Positions 17,070 to 25,811 of a DNA stretch of 64,000 bases are shown one piece after another. Numbering within the stretch: the stretch's first letter is position 1; every line of letters starts with the position of its first letter. The translations under genes and the position numbers were made by a program. Source of the stretch: Flagellimonas lutaonensis (lineage in GTDB: Bacteria > Bacteroidota > Bacteroidia > Flavobacteriales > Flavobacteriaceae); assembly GCF_000963865.1 (NCBI RefSeq), contig NZ_CP011071.1, forward strand, positions 1,864,501 through 1,928,500, given 5' to 3'. A model generated the notes under the pieces. The model was not told the DNA's origin and did no database searches. It was given only the letters and a program-made list of their open reading frames with translations.

Positions 17070-18449
17070 ATGCCAGAAACAAACCGTATAGAATACAAAC
17101 GAGAACTGTCCGATGGACTTGAAAAAGAAGTCATTGCTTTTTTGAACTATCGGGAGGGTGGTATTCTCTATATCGGTATTGACAAGAATGAAAATGTTTA
17201 CGGTTTGGCAGACCCGGACGGCGACCAACTTAAGATTAAGGATAGGCTAAAGAACAACATCCGACCTTCTGCATTGGGACTGTTTGACATTGTGAGTGAA
17301 GAACGGGATGATAAGGATGTTCTTAAAATTATCGTGGCCAGTGGTCCCGAAAAACCCTATCATCTCAAAAAATATGGGATGAGCGAAAAGGGTTGTTTCA
17401 TCCGCATCGGCTCATCTGTAGAGCCAATGTCCCAAAAGATGATAGACGAGCTCTTTGCCAAGCGCACTCGAAATTCCATCAGCAAAATTAAGGCTGGACG
17501 ACAAGACCTGAGCTTTGGCCAGTTGAAAATCTACTACGAAGAAGCTGGCTATAATCTTGGTAAAGCCTTTGCAAAGAATCTGGAACTGCTTACCGAGGAT
17601 GGCGCATTCAATTACGCCGGTTATCTTTTGGCCGATAAGAACAATACCTCAATCAAGGTTGCCAAGTATTCAGGGAAGACACGTACAGACCTTATTGAAA
17701 GCAACGAATATGGCCACGAATGTTTGGTTAAAGCGACCAAGCAGGTTATCGATAAGATTGCGGTAGAAAATAGAACCACAACCAAGATAACCCCTAAAGA
17801 ACGGCAACAGACCAATCTTTGGAATCCTATCGCTTTGCGTGAAGCAATTATCAATGCCTTTGTACATAATGACTATACCAATGAGATTACCCCAAAGTTT
17901 GAAATCTTTGTGGATAGGATTGAGATTACTTCGGCTGGCGGACTTCCTGAAGGTTTGAGCAAGCAAGAGTTTTTTGAGGGCTTTTCCGTGCCACGCAACA
18001 AAGAACTGATGCGAATTTTCAAGGACTTGGAACTGGTAGAACAATTAGGTTCGGGCATTCCTCGTATTTTGGAACATTATGGCAAAGAGAACTTTAGCTT
18101 TTCTGACAACTTTCTTAGAATGACTTTTGTAGCTAAAGAAACTACTGTTGAAGATGGTGGTGCAAAAGGTGGTCAAATAGGTGGTGTAATGGGTGGTCTA
18201 AAAGGTGGTCAAATAGGTGGTCAAATCGAAAAGGATATCGAGGCTATTTCTGAATTAACTCATAGGCAAAAAGAAGTTTTGAAGTTAATTGCTCAAGATA
18301 ATCGGATAAGTCGCTCGGGTATAGCTGAAGTTTTACATATCAATGAATCTGCAATTCAGAAACACCTTAATAATTTAAAGGATGCTGGATATATAGGGCG
18401 TGTGGGTGGAACGAGAGGATATTGGGAAGTTAAACTACCGAAACACTAA
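17070..18449 (+). CDS. AlbA_2/Schlafen-type ATP-binding putative regulator with HTH
   Basis: The 459-residue protein has an AlbA_2 domain (residues 1-125; EYKRELSDGLEKEVIAFLNY, GGILYIGIDKN), then an ATPase-like region with REAIINAFVHNDY (257-269) and GSGIPRI (327-333). Next come six GG-x-x repeats (363-386) and a C-terminal winged HTH (about 397-455, ISRSGIAEVLHINESAIQKH). The layout fits the RecG-like ATP-binding transcriptional regulator group. It probably binds DNA and nucleotide; the target is unknown. It is divergent from the PHP-ATPase gene. A 72-base tandem repeat lies in it. Confidence 0.85.
   Translation: MPETNRIEYKRELSDGLEKEVIAFLNYREGGILYIGIDKNENVYGLADPDGDQLKIKDRLKNNIRPSALGLFDIVSEERDDKDVLKIIVASGPEKPYHLKKYGMSEKGCFIRIGSSVEPMSQKMIDELFAKRTRNSISKIKAGRQDLSFGQLKIYYEEAGYNLGKAFAKNLELLTEDGAFNYAGYLLADKNNTSIKVAKYSGKTRTDLIESNEYGHECLVKATKQVIDKIAVENRTTTKITPKERQQTNLWNPIALREAIINAFVHNDYTNEITPKFEIFVDRIEITSAGGLPEGLSKQEFFEGFSVPRNKELMRIFKDLELVEQLGSGIPRILEHYGKENFSFSDNFLRMTFVAKETTVEDGGAKGGQIGGVMGGLKGGQIGGQIEKDIEAISELTHRQKEVLKLIAQDNRISRSGIAEVLHINESAIQKHLNNLKDAGYIGRVGGTRGYWEVKLPKH
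18156..18227 (+). repeat. Six 12-base tandem repeats inside the AlbA_2-type gene
   Basis: Units GGTGGTgcaaaa, GGTGGTcaaata, GGTGGTgtaatg, GGTGGTctaaaa, GGTGGTcaaata and GGTGGTcaaatc run head to tail. Each encodes Gly-Gly-x-x. Changes by whole units keep the frame and would change the linker between the ATPase and HTH parts. Glycine-rich GGQ linkers are common in this family. Confidence 0.8.
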
Positions 18450-18462
18450 CAACTAACTTTCA

Positions 18463-18834
18463 TCAAAAAGGCGACTTATCCTTTGAACCTCTTGCATCTG
18501 CCAGCCATTTACCATCTTGTTTAACCAACTTAAAAAGACCAGGCGTTTTGTCGTAAGCTGTTGTATATTTTACCCAAGCCACATCACCCATAATTGTATC
18601 CTGCAAAACAGTAAAGTTGGAATCTTCCTTTGGTGTAGCGTTGAACATATTTATGGTATTCATATAGTTTGAATACGCCTGTGGCGTTGAGTTAGCCTTT
18701 AAGGTTTCTTCATCCTTTTCATAAAAGCTTTCGATAACAACTTGGGCTGTGGCACTTGGTCCTGAAACTTTAGTTTTAGAATCGGCACAAGAGAGGAACA
18801 GCACTACAAGTAAGAAAACAACAATATTTTTCAT
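18463..18834 (-). CDS. Small lipoprotein, DUF4878-like
   Basis: The 123-residue protein has a lipoprotein signal (VVLFLSCADSK) and a fold with VIESFYEKDEETLKANST near the start and KYTTAYDKTPGLFKLVKQDGKWL at the end, resembling DUF4878 and other NTF2-like lipoproteins. It is probably anchored in the outer or inner membrane. It follows TraN by 7 bases and is the last gene of the conjugation operon, so it may be an accessory transfer lipoprotein. It ends 13 bases from the convergent AlbA_2 gene end. Confidence 0.7.
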   Translation of the reverse strand: MKNIVVFLLVVLFLSCADSKTKVSGPSATAQVVIESFYEKDEETLKANSTPQAYSNYMNTINMFNATPKEDSNFTVLQDTIMGDVAWVKYTTAYDKTPGLFKLVKQDGKWLADARGSKDKSPF

Positions 18835-18841
18835 AATGACT

Positions 18842-19681
18842 TTAATTTGGGTTATTAATATATCTGTGCGATAGTCTCATTTCGATATTTCGTTCACCAT
18901 CTTTTTCGTTTAGTTCTAAAACAGCCCTACGATAATTGGATAACGAGAACTTGGGCAACACATAAACAAACCGTAGCATTTGGCCTTCCACAATTTTTGA
19001 AGGCAATTTATGTTTGTATATCGGTTCTTGATACAGGCGTTGCAATGACTTTCTTTTTCCTTTTTGTCGTGTTTCAATCGAAAGGTTCAAGAAATTCAAA
19101 TCGTAATCCAAAGTAGAATTATTCTCAATCTGGATGACGAAGTACAGTTCTTCTTTATCGAAAACAATATTCTCAACACTTAAAACAATGCCTTCATTTC
19201 GCTTTTTGATTCGTCCAATGCGCTGTTTCCTATTGAGAAGGTATGCGCAGAATTTTTGGTAATGGTATGTTCTGTTATCTACACGCTCTTCAGAAGATTC
19301 AGCAAGAATTGAATCGGTAACAATCGGTTTTTCATTCCCGATACTACTTGATATCGGAATAAAATAATTGAGCTTAGAAAGCTGTTTTTTATACCTTACA
19401 ATATACGCAAAAATCGAGCCATTTCGGTTGACTACCAGCAAATTACTTTCCTTTCCTGGCTTGGCTTGTAACAGGCCGAAATACTGTTCTTTCTCACGAT
19501 TGTAGGTAAAGACAAAATTATCTGAACCGGTTATACCTTGCCGAATAGGTTCTGGGAAAAATAGTGCAACATTCTTGGTGTCGTTTGCATATATGGTATC
19601 AAGTAAGTGGGTGGTTTGTGCGTTCGCTTTCGCGAAAGCGAAAACAAATGCCATTGTGAATATATAATTATATCGTCTCAT
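18842..19681 (-). CDS. traN: Conjugative transfer protein TraN (DUF4138)
   Basis: The 279-residue protein has a signal peptide ending in AKANAQ and the typical TraN start: a beta-rich region THLLDTIYANDTKNVALFFP and SDNFVFTYNREKEQYFGLL. It fits the TraN family of Bacteroidetes conjugative transposons, thought to be the outer-membrane or VirB9-like part of the channel. The TraM gene overlaps its start by 4 bases. A 20-base perfect palindrome (19623-19642) lies in its signal peptide codons. Confidence 0.9.
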   Translation of the reverse strand: MRRYNYIFTMAFVFAFAKANAQTTHLLDTIYANDTKNVALFFPEPIRQGITGSDNFVFTYNREKEQYFGLLQAKPGKESNLLVVNRNGSIFAYIVRYKKQLSKLNYFIPISSSIGNEKPIVTDSILAESSEERVDNRTYHYQKFCAYLLNRKQRIGRIKKRNEGIVLSVENIVFDKEELYFVIQIENNSTLDYDLNFLNLSIETRQKGKRKSLQRLYQEPIYKHKLPSKIVEGQMLRFVYVLPKFSLSNYRRAVLELNEKDGERNIEMRLSHRYINNPN

Positions 19682-20607
19682 AGTTTCGGTTTTAGAATTA
19701 ATCTGTAATTGTTCAGGACGGTTACTTTTACCCTGCGGTTAGAACGCCTAAATACTTGTGTAAGTCCGCCTACTTGCGGTACGCTGGGAATATTAATGTC
19801 ACCAATAACATCATCAAATACCTCTCTGGTTACCTCTTCCCTAAAGTTGTTTTCAACATAGATACCCTCGCTACCATCTTGCAAATCGAAGGCTTTTAGT
19901 TTGGTGGGATGGTGTTTAATATTCTCAATTTCAATTAAAGCACGATTGGGCTGAAAACTGATAAAGCCGAAAACTGGTGTGTTCTTTGGCATCAGTTTAC
20001 CATTGATAGTAGCCGATTTGATTAGGCGCATCCGCAATCGGGTATTCGCTTGAACAATTTGGTCACCATCTACAACTACATAAATCGTTTCATCAGTATT
20101 ACCGATAATTGAAACTTCATTGGGCTTGGGCGAGGCAGCAAAGAACAGTTGATGTTCCAGACCCAATTCCTTGGCTTCAATTTTTTGTTCTCTTTTAACT
20201 TCAGCAGAATCCACCTTTGGCGTTGTTTGCTGAACAACTCGCTTTTGTCCCAAATGCTGGTAGCGTTTTTCGGAATACTTAATCTTGCCAGCCTTGTAAA
20301 TGCTATCCACAATGCGTTGCTTTTTTTGTTCGGGCAAATCGGGATTGTACAGTCCCGTAGAATCCAAGAGCTTTTCATCGTAAATGCTTGGTGCGGTGCT
20401 TTCACGCACTTCCTTGAGATCGTTTATGGCATCGAGTTTGGAATCGTATTCCTTTTGGTCATCTTCCAGTTCAGGAACAAGCGTCTGTTGCAAGGTGTCT
20501 TCATCATTATCCTCATCTTCCATAAGCATCACTGAATATGAGATAAGGAAGAGGAAAATGATGGCGAGTACACCAGCGAAAATGATTTTATTCTTTTCTA
20601 CTTTCAT
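19678..20607 (-). CDS. traM: Conjugative transfer protein TraM
   Basis: The 309-residue protein has one N-terminal membrane segment (residues 7-28), an acidic linker (EDEDNDEDTLQQ), a helical middle and a C-terminal domain with QANTRLRMRLIKSA and LMPKNTPVFGFISF, the pattern of TraM of Bacteroidetes ICEs, a VirB10-like scaffold spanning the envelope. It overlaps TraK by 20 bases at its start and TraN by 4 bases at its end, so translation is probably coupled. Confidence 0.9.
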   Translation of the reverse strand: MKVEKNKIIFAGVLAIIFLFLISYSVMLMEDEDNDEDTLQQTLVPELEDDQKEYDSKLDAINDLKEVRESTAPSIYDEKLLDSTGLYNPDLPEQKKQRIVDSIYKAGKIKYSEKRYQHLGQKRVVQQTTPKVDSAEVKREQKIEAKELGLEHQLFFAASPKPNEVSIIGNTDETIYVVVDGDQIVQANTRLRMRLIKSATINGKLMPKNTPVFGFISFQPNRALIEIENIKHHPTKLKAFDLQDGSEGIYVENNFREEVTREVFDDVIGDINIPSVPQVGGLTQVFRRSNRRVKVTVLNNYRLILKPKL

Positions 20608-21211
20608 AATCTATTTTTCTTAAAGTGTTTTCAAAATAATTGGTAACCAACAATCCGTGTGGATTGTTGGGAAAGTTTCTGTCCACCATAATCAAGTTTC
20701 CGGTAGAAACCAGTTCGTAAGTGTCAATAATGGAACCTCTATTAATTTCGAAAATCGTAGTGGTCGTAAAACTATACGTGCCGTTGTTTTCTGAAATCCT
20801 CGAATCGATGCTCAATACCTTCTGCACCAAAGAATATTGCAATAGGCGATTATACACGCCATCCGCTTTTTTCTGACGGTACAGATTGTCCACGGAACTA
20901 TTGCCCAACCACAGTGCTTTTTCCAAATTGCGTTCGTAGTTGCTGGCATCAATGTTATAGAAGTAGTTATGGAACAGTTCCAAATGCGCCAAAGCTTCGA
21001 CCCTGAAATTTTCCTTTTGCGTAACCAGCTTTAGCGGAATGATACTGCCATCAGTATTGATTGCAAAGGCGCTGTTGAGCGCCTTCTGATTTGTGTTGAA
21101 TACCATCCAAACTGAAAAAGTGCTGGATAGCAGCGCACAAATGACGACCGCCAAAACAATAAACCGATTTAGCTTTAGGACGTTGTATATGTTTTTATAA
21201 GGTGTTTTCAT
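20588..21211 (-). CDS. traK: Conjugative transfer protein TraK
   Basis: The 207-residue protein has one N-terminal membrane segment (about residues 16-36) and a periplasmic domain that fits TraK of Bacteroidetes ICEs, comparable to VirB8. Visible blocks are LVTQKENFRVEALAHLELFH, ALWLGNSSVDNLY and the C-terminal LVTNYFENTLRKIDYE. It probably nucleates channel assembly. It starts 11 bases after TraJ and its end overlaps TraM. Confidence 0.92.
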   Translation of the reverse strand: MKTPYKNIYNVLKLNRFIVLAVVICALLSSTFSVWMVFNTNQKALNSAFAINTDGSIIPLKLVTQKENFRVEALAHLELFHNYFYNIDASNYERNLEKALWLGNSSVDNLYRQKKADGVYNRLLQYSLVQKVLSIDSRISENNGTYSFTTTTIFEINRGSIIDTYELVSTGNLIMVDRNFPNNPHGLLVTNYFENTLRKIDYESRKE

Positions 21212-21222
21212 TCTGAATGGAA

Positions 21223-22065
21223 TTAGTTGGTAAATAATCTTAGGGTGAAAGAGGTAGCACGTCTGTACAATTTGAATTTCAGGAACACGATAAAGCCAAC
21301 TGAGCCCAGTTGAACTACAGGCGCAAAAAAGCCCTGACCTGTATCGGTTCCGAACAGGTTTACCCAGAAATTGGTGTTGATTTCCGTATAAATGGCATTG
21401 ACAAATACATTGACCAGGAAAAAGGCTGGCACGAGCATATAAACGGCAGCGTACAATTTAAAGAAGGTATAGGCGAGCGAACGGAATTTTTCAAAAACTG
21501 CCAAACTAATGACCAAAGGAAAAAAGGCTTGCATTATTCCCAAAAGGAAAAAACGTTCTGCCAAGAATAGCGGATAGATGAACAAATCCAATATCCAGAG
21601 TATGGTACTTAATATGAAGGCCAAAATTTTGAATCCAAACAACGGTGTTACTAACGCCTCGTACAAAAGTGTCATTGCCGAACTTGCAGCATCAAAAAGA
21701 CTGACATCTTCCTCTAATGGTATATCCTGCATCTGTAAGGGTAGTAACGCTGGTGCGGTTCCTCGATACTGACCTTCGATGGCCACTAATATCCCATCAA
21801 AAAAACCTAATACCTGCGTTGAGAATATGACCAAAAGCACAATGGCAAAATTCTTTGCCAATTCACCCGGACTCAATCCCCAAGTGTAGCCGTCTTTATC
21901 TGCAACGCCTTCGTTGTATTTTTTAAGAATATTGACCAAGAAAAATAGGACAGCGAGCGTTTTCATTCCGGCAATGGTATATTGCGAAAAGTCGCTGGCC
22001 TGTATGGTCTGGAACACCGTATCGATGTATTCCAGCCCAATTCCTAAAAGTATGGTCGCTGTCAT
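21223..22065 (-). CDS. traJ: Conjugative transfer protein TraJ
   Basis: The 280-residue protein has several membrane segments (about 30-46, 68-92, 140-180, 190-225, 255-270), matching the TraJ family of Bacteroidetes conjugative transposons, comparable to VirB6. It contains the motif KNFAIVLLVIFSTQVLGFFDG and ends in FKLYRRATSFTLRLFTN. It starts 2 bases after the TraI-like gene, with tight operon spacing. Confidence 0.9.
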   Translation of the reverse strand: MTATILLGIGLEYIDTVFQTIQASDFSQYTIAGMKTLAVLFFLVNILKKYNEGVADKDGYTWGLSPGELAKNFAIVLLVIFSTQVLGFFDGILVAIEGQYRGTAPALLPLQMQDIPLEEDVSLFDAASSAMTLLYEALVTPLFGFKILAFILSTILWILDLFIYPLFLAERFFLLGIMQAFFPLVISLAVFEKFRSLAYTFFKLYAAVYMLVPAFFLVNVFVNAIYTEINTNFWVNLFGTDTGQGFFAPVVQLGSVGFIVFLKFKLYRRATSFTLRLFTN

Positions 22066-22067
22066 TT

Positions 22068-22655
22068 TTAATACGCTGTTTCTCGATTATTGACTTTATC
22101 CTGCATCTTTCTGAAAGAAATAATATCACGATAACGTTTTGTTTTCATAGTGATGCTGGAAACCATCTGCTTCGATTCCAGTTCCTTGGCTTTCAGGATT
22201 TCGGCGCGTTCGGCATCACTCATTTTGAGATAATCGCTTGAGAGAACTTCGTCTATAAAATCCACCGTGTCCAGTGAATTTTGTACAATGGTTTCAAAAG
22301 AGCCCATAACCCTGTCAATTTCCTCGGGTTTGATGTAGGGCGAATTCAAAATATCCTGAAGGTCATTTTGCATTACATTGATAAGGCGCTGATTGTTCTG
22401 TGCGATTTCCTCAACTGCCCTAAGCTGTTGGACAACGCTCGATACTTTTTCAATAGCCTCTTTGGCATCCTTCAGGAATTTTACGGACTTAATCATTTCT
22501 GCCGTCTGTTTACCCGATTCCAATAGCTGTTTTACCAAGCTGATGAAGTTGGTGTTGTCATAAACAGGCATTCCCTGAGCGGTCGCACCGCTGGGCATTA
22601 AAAGGGCTGCTGTCATAGCCAACCCAAATAGAATTGATTTGATTTTTGTTTTCAT
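22068..22655 (-). CDS. Conjugative transfer protein TraI-like (DUF4141)
   Basis: The 195-residue protein has a signal peptide ending near ATAQG and a long helical domain (LVKQLLESGKQTAEMIK, AIEKVSSVVQQLRAVEEIAQ), matching DUF4141 proteins in the position of TraI of Bacteroidetes ICEs. These resemble VirB5-like pilus or periplasmic components. The gene lies 4 bases after TraG and 2 bases before TraJ. The role is inferred from family and position. Confidence 0.85.
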   Translation of the reverse strand: MKTKIKSILFGLAMTAALLMPSGATAQGMPVYDNTNFISLVKQLLESGKQTAEMIKSVKFLKDAKEAIEKVSSVVQQLRAVEEIAQNNQRLINVMQNDLQDILNSPYIKPEEIDRVMGSFETIVQNSLDTVDFIDEVLSSDYLKMSDAERAEILKAKELESKQMVSSITMKTKRYRDIISFRKMQDKVNNRETAY

Positions 22656-22659
22656 AGCA

Positions 22660-25062
22660 TTATGTTTTTGATGTGAATTGAATTATTGCTTTTTGCATAT
22701 CGTGATGCTCGTTGTAGAGCTTCATTATTTCTTCGTTTTCCTTTCCATCGGTCAAGTAAGCTGCATATACTTCCTTTGGAACTTCCAAGCGGAAGATGTT
22801 ACTTTCCTTCCCGATTTTGATGAACATTTCGGTGTACTTCCGTTGTCCGGAAAGGTTGTTTTTGATGGATTTTAACTGGTTCAGGTCGTGGCTGGACAAA
22901 TTGAGCCGTTTAACCAATTCGTCATAGCCTTTTTCATTGTTGAGACTATAAATGACCTGTGTGTTTTCAAGAATACTTGCCGATGTGGAATTGTTCGGCA
23001 GCTGATTAATAGATTGAAGTATGATACCGATAGCACCATTCTGTTTACGGATGGCCTGGTAATAGAATTCCACACTTTCAAGGACGTTATCAAACTTCAG
23101 TTGTTTTGCAAACTCATCGAAGAGAATAATCCCTTTTTCGGCGCGGTTGCGCCAAATAGTTCTTTGAATGGCGGACTTGATGAGCTTGAGCATTACGGAC
23201 AAGATTTCCTTATTGTCCTTTACTTCGTCAAGTTCAAAGACAATCAATCGCTTGTCCTCGATTTTATAGGTCTGGTCTTCGCTGACCTCAAAGAGGAAAC
23301 TATATAGACCATCACCGACGTACTCGGACATTACGTGCAAAAAGCTCGTCAAGTTGAAGTAGTCGGGATGGATTTTTAGGTCATCCAGGATATCCTTCTG
23401 ATGCCTTTCTATAAAATTGTAAAAACCTTCCAGCGAATGGTTTTCTGAAGTGCTATCATAATAATGACGTAATATTTTTTTGACCGAAACCGATTGGGCT
23501 TTGGTCACTTTTAAATCTGATGCAAACAGTTCAAAAAGGAAAACCGATAAGTCTTCCAACCGTTCCGGTGTGAGGTCATTTTTATCGCTGATAAAGAATG
23601 GATTGATACCCAAGTTCTTTCCGCTCTCATAGCGGAGTACCGTGTACTTTTCAGGATAGAGCTTGGCAAATTTGGTGTAGGATCCACCGAGGTCAATTAT
23701 GACCAGCCGGACACCATTTTCAAAATATTGACGTAAGATGTTATTGGCCAAAAAGGATTTGCCTTCGCCAGTTGGCGCAAAAATGGCAAAGTTCCGTGCT
23801 TTGATGCGTTTCTTACGCTCATCCCAAACATCCTTTAAAACCGGAATGTTATGTTCTCGGTCATTAAAGATGATTCCCGTATCGTCAGATTTGTAATTGC
23901 TATTGTTGATGAACAGGCAAAGCGCGTGCTTTAAGTCTGTTACGTACAAATCATTATTCGAGAAGTTGGAAGAGAAACAGCAGTAGCTGTTCAATATGTA
24001 ATTTTTGCGTTCTTCACCGCGAGGATAGTATGGGATGATATCCAGTTCTTTAAACTCAGTCTTGATTTTTGAGGTAATGGAATCGAGGCTCTTTTTGTCT
24101 TTTGCCCAATACACCACGTTAAGATGCCCACGAATGATACGCGCATTATCATCTGCATTGATTTGGTCAAGAATATGCTGAATTTTATCAAGTACTACTT
24201 TATTCTGTGAACCGAAGTTTGAACTTTTATTGAGTTCTTCGATTTTCTTATCGAGCAACTTTCGCCATTTCTGTTTGTCATCTAAATACAGGATTTGATT
24301 GACGATGTGGTTCTCGTTAAGCGTCAGCCCAAGGCCATCAATAAACCCTTGATGAAACACAAAATCGTCAGAAGTGAATTTCTCATTGGTCTTGCTACTC
24401 TGCACACTTTCGCCAAAGCACAGTTCGCTGTTGACGGCCAGGGCATTAAAATGATTGTCACCAATGGTGACGTTCTTTTTTTCCAGTAAGATATCGGTAT
24501 CAAATCCCTCGCTGAATCCGTTGAAATAGTTGGTGGTGAGCTGCTGTATTTCTTCCGCTTGAAGCGGAACAAAATGCATCTTTCGGCTGTTGTTGATGAA
24601 CGATACCGAATCACTTACCGCATTGGCGAATACCTTGATATTATCATCCATCTGCTGAACAATCCCTTTGGAAACCTTACGGAATGGATTGACATATTTT
24701 GGATTGTTGAGTGCCTTGTTTTTGGTCAGGATGAAGAATAGATAGCATTGGTGCTCAATGTACCCTCGACCTTTAAAATGGTTATGGGTAGCTTTTTCTA
24801 AAAAGGATTCGCTGGGCAGTTGCTCTGAGGAATAGGACTTCTTTAAGTAGATATCCTGCTTATGGACAACCGTCCCGACTGGTAATGATTTCAATGCCTG
24901 AAACCAGGCACCGTGGATGTCTTCAAAATCCCTTTCAGATAAGGAATAGATTTCAGGCAGATTCCCTTTATAGCACAACACCACATTACCATTATTGGCA
25001 AAGACGATATTATCCTGAATATCCGCAATGGGTTGATATGCCGACAGGTTCATCTTATTCAT
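22660..25062 (-). CDS. traG: Conjugation system ATPase TraG (VirB4-like)
   Basis: The 800-residue protein has the VirB4/TraG pattern. The N-terminal domain (about 1-400) includes FLEKATHNHFKGRGYIEHQC. The ATPase core has Walker A APTGEGKSF (about 437-445), Walker B GIILFDEFAK and a Q-rich motif GAIGIILQSINQL. It powers assembly of the mating channel. Length is normal for the family. Its start overlaps the DUF4133 gene by 8 bases. It is the largest gene of the operon. Confidence 0.95.
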   Translation of the reverse strand: MNKMNLSAYQPIADIQDNIVFANNGNVVLCYKGNLPEIYSLSERDFEDIHGAWFQALKSLPVGTVVHKQDIYLKKSYSSEQLPSESFLEKATHNHFKGRGYIEHQCYLFFILTKNKALNNPKYVNPFRKVSKGIVQQMDDNIKVFANAVSDSVSFINNSRKMHFVPLQAEEIQQLTTNYFNGFSEGFDTDILLEKKNVTIGDNHFNALAVNSELCFGESVQSSKTNEKFTSDDFVFHQGFIDGLGLTLNENHIVNQILYLDDKQKWRKLLDKKIEELNKSSNFGSQNKVVLDKIQHILDQINADDNARIIRGHLNVVYWAKDKKSLDSITSKIKTEFKELDIIPYYPRGEERKNYILNSYCCFSSNFSNNDLYVTDLKHALCLFINNSNYKSDDTGIIFNDREHNIPVLKDVWDERKKRIKARNFAIFAPTGEGKSFLANNILRQYFENGVRLVIIDLGGSYTKFAKLYPEKYTVLRYESGKNLGINPFFISDKNDLTPERLEDLSVFLFELFASDLKVTKAQSVSVKKILRHYYDSTSENHSLEGFYNFIERHQKDILDDLKIHPDYFNLTSFLHVMSEYVGDGLYSFLFEVSEDQTYKIEDKRLIVFELDEVKDNKEILSVMLKLIKSAIQRTIWRNRAEKGIILFDEFAKQLKFDNVLESVEFYYQAIRKQNGAIGIILQSINQLPNNSTSASILENTQVIYSLNNEKGYDELVKRLNLSSHDLNQLKSIKNNLSGQRKYTEMFIKIGKESNIFRLEVPKEVYAAYLTDGKENEEIMKLYNEHHDMQKAIIQFTSKT

Positions 25063-25333
25063 AATCGAAACCTGAATTACGCTTGTTGCTGATGATTTTT
25101 GGAAAGGGATTACCCACTTGAAACATTTGAGGACTTTTGGCGATTCTCGTCAAAGCGACATATAGACTACCATTAAAGACCATTAAACCGATGATAATGC
25201 CAAAGCTGAAGGAAAAGATGATAATGAGCAGTGATGCCAAAATGGATACCATCATCAAGGCAAACAGGGAAAGGGGCAAGCCAAAGATGACCGCACGTTT
25301 CCGCATATTTCTATAGACTTCATACCGTTTCAT
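25055..25333 (-). CDS. Conjugative transfer protein TraF-like (DUF4133)
   Basis: The 92-residue protein has two membrane segments (about residues 15-52) and the DUF4133 pattern of TraF in Bacteroidetes ICEs: RKRAVIFGLPLSLFALMMV and FGIIIGLMVFNGSLYVALT. It is comparable to VirB3. It lies 1 base after TraE and overlaps TraG by 8 bases. Confidence 0.9.
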   Translation of the reverse strand: MKRYEVYRNMRKRAVIFGLPLSLFALMMVSILASLLIIIFSFSFGIIIGLMVFNGSLYVALTRIAKSPQMFQVGNPFPKIISNKRNSGFDYE

Positions 25334-25334
25334 C

Positions 25335-25622
25335 TTATACTACAATGCCTATTAGATAGGTGAAGATTCCAACGACTGCACCAGCAATTAGCACAAAGAC
25401 CAATACACGGGTAATCCCTTTTTTAAGGTCTGCGTTTTCACCAAAGAAGTGACCTGCATTAAACAGGAAACCTATTAGAAAGATGACACCCAATATAATT
25501 GGGAAAATAGTTCGGATGGTGTCGGAAACATCGTTGACAGAATCTTCAATACCACCAATTTGTGCAAAAAGCGAAGTGGATAAGAGCGAAAGAACGCCTG
25601 CCAAATAATATGTTTTTTTCAT
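25335..25622 (-). CDS. Conjugative transfer protein TraE-like (DUF4134)
   Basis: The 95-residue protein has a signal peptide (LSLLSTSLFAQ) and two membrane segments (IIFPIILGVIFLIGFLF region and VLVFVLIAGAVVGIF), the pattern of DUF4134, comparable to VirB2-like pilin. It is the first gene of the leftward conjugation operon, preceded by the inverted-repeat promoter region at 25669-25709. Confidence 0.9.
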   Translation of the reverse strand: MKKTYYLAGVLSLLSTSLFAQIGGIEDSVNDVSDTIRTIFPIILGVIFLIGFLFNAGHFFGENADLKKGITRVLVFVLIAGAVVGIFTYLIGIVV

Positions 25623-25668
25623 AACGAGTGGGTTTAAAATTTTGGTTCATTTTCGTTATGGGAAATTT

Positions 25669-25709
25669 ACATATATTTGAACATAAATAACTGTAAATCA
25701 AATATATGT
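25669..25709. promoter_or_regulatory. Inverted repeat with opposed promoter boxes between the conjugation operon and the amidase
   Basis: ACATATATTTGA (25669-25680) and TCAAATATATGT (25698-25709) are perfect 12-base arms around 17 bases. Each arm holds TATATTTG, a match to the Bacteroidetes TAnnTTTG box. The plus-strand box (25672-25679) would drive the amidase and the minus-strand box (25699-25706) the conjugation operon. The -33 parts are not clear. Confidence 0.55.
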
Positions 25710-25811
25710 GAATAAAATATTATTTGATATTGTTTGGTTTTCGTTGCTGTTATTTGGCATCAAATTCTATGGAATTTTGAAGCCGAACTGTTGAAAACCT
25801 AAAAGTTGAAA

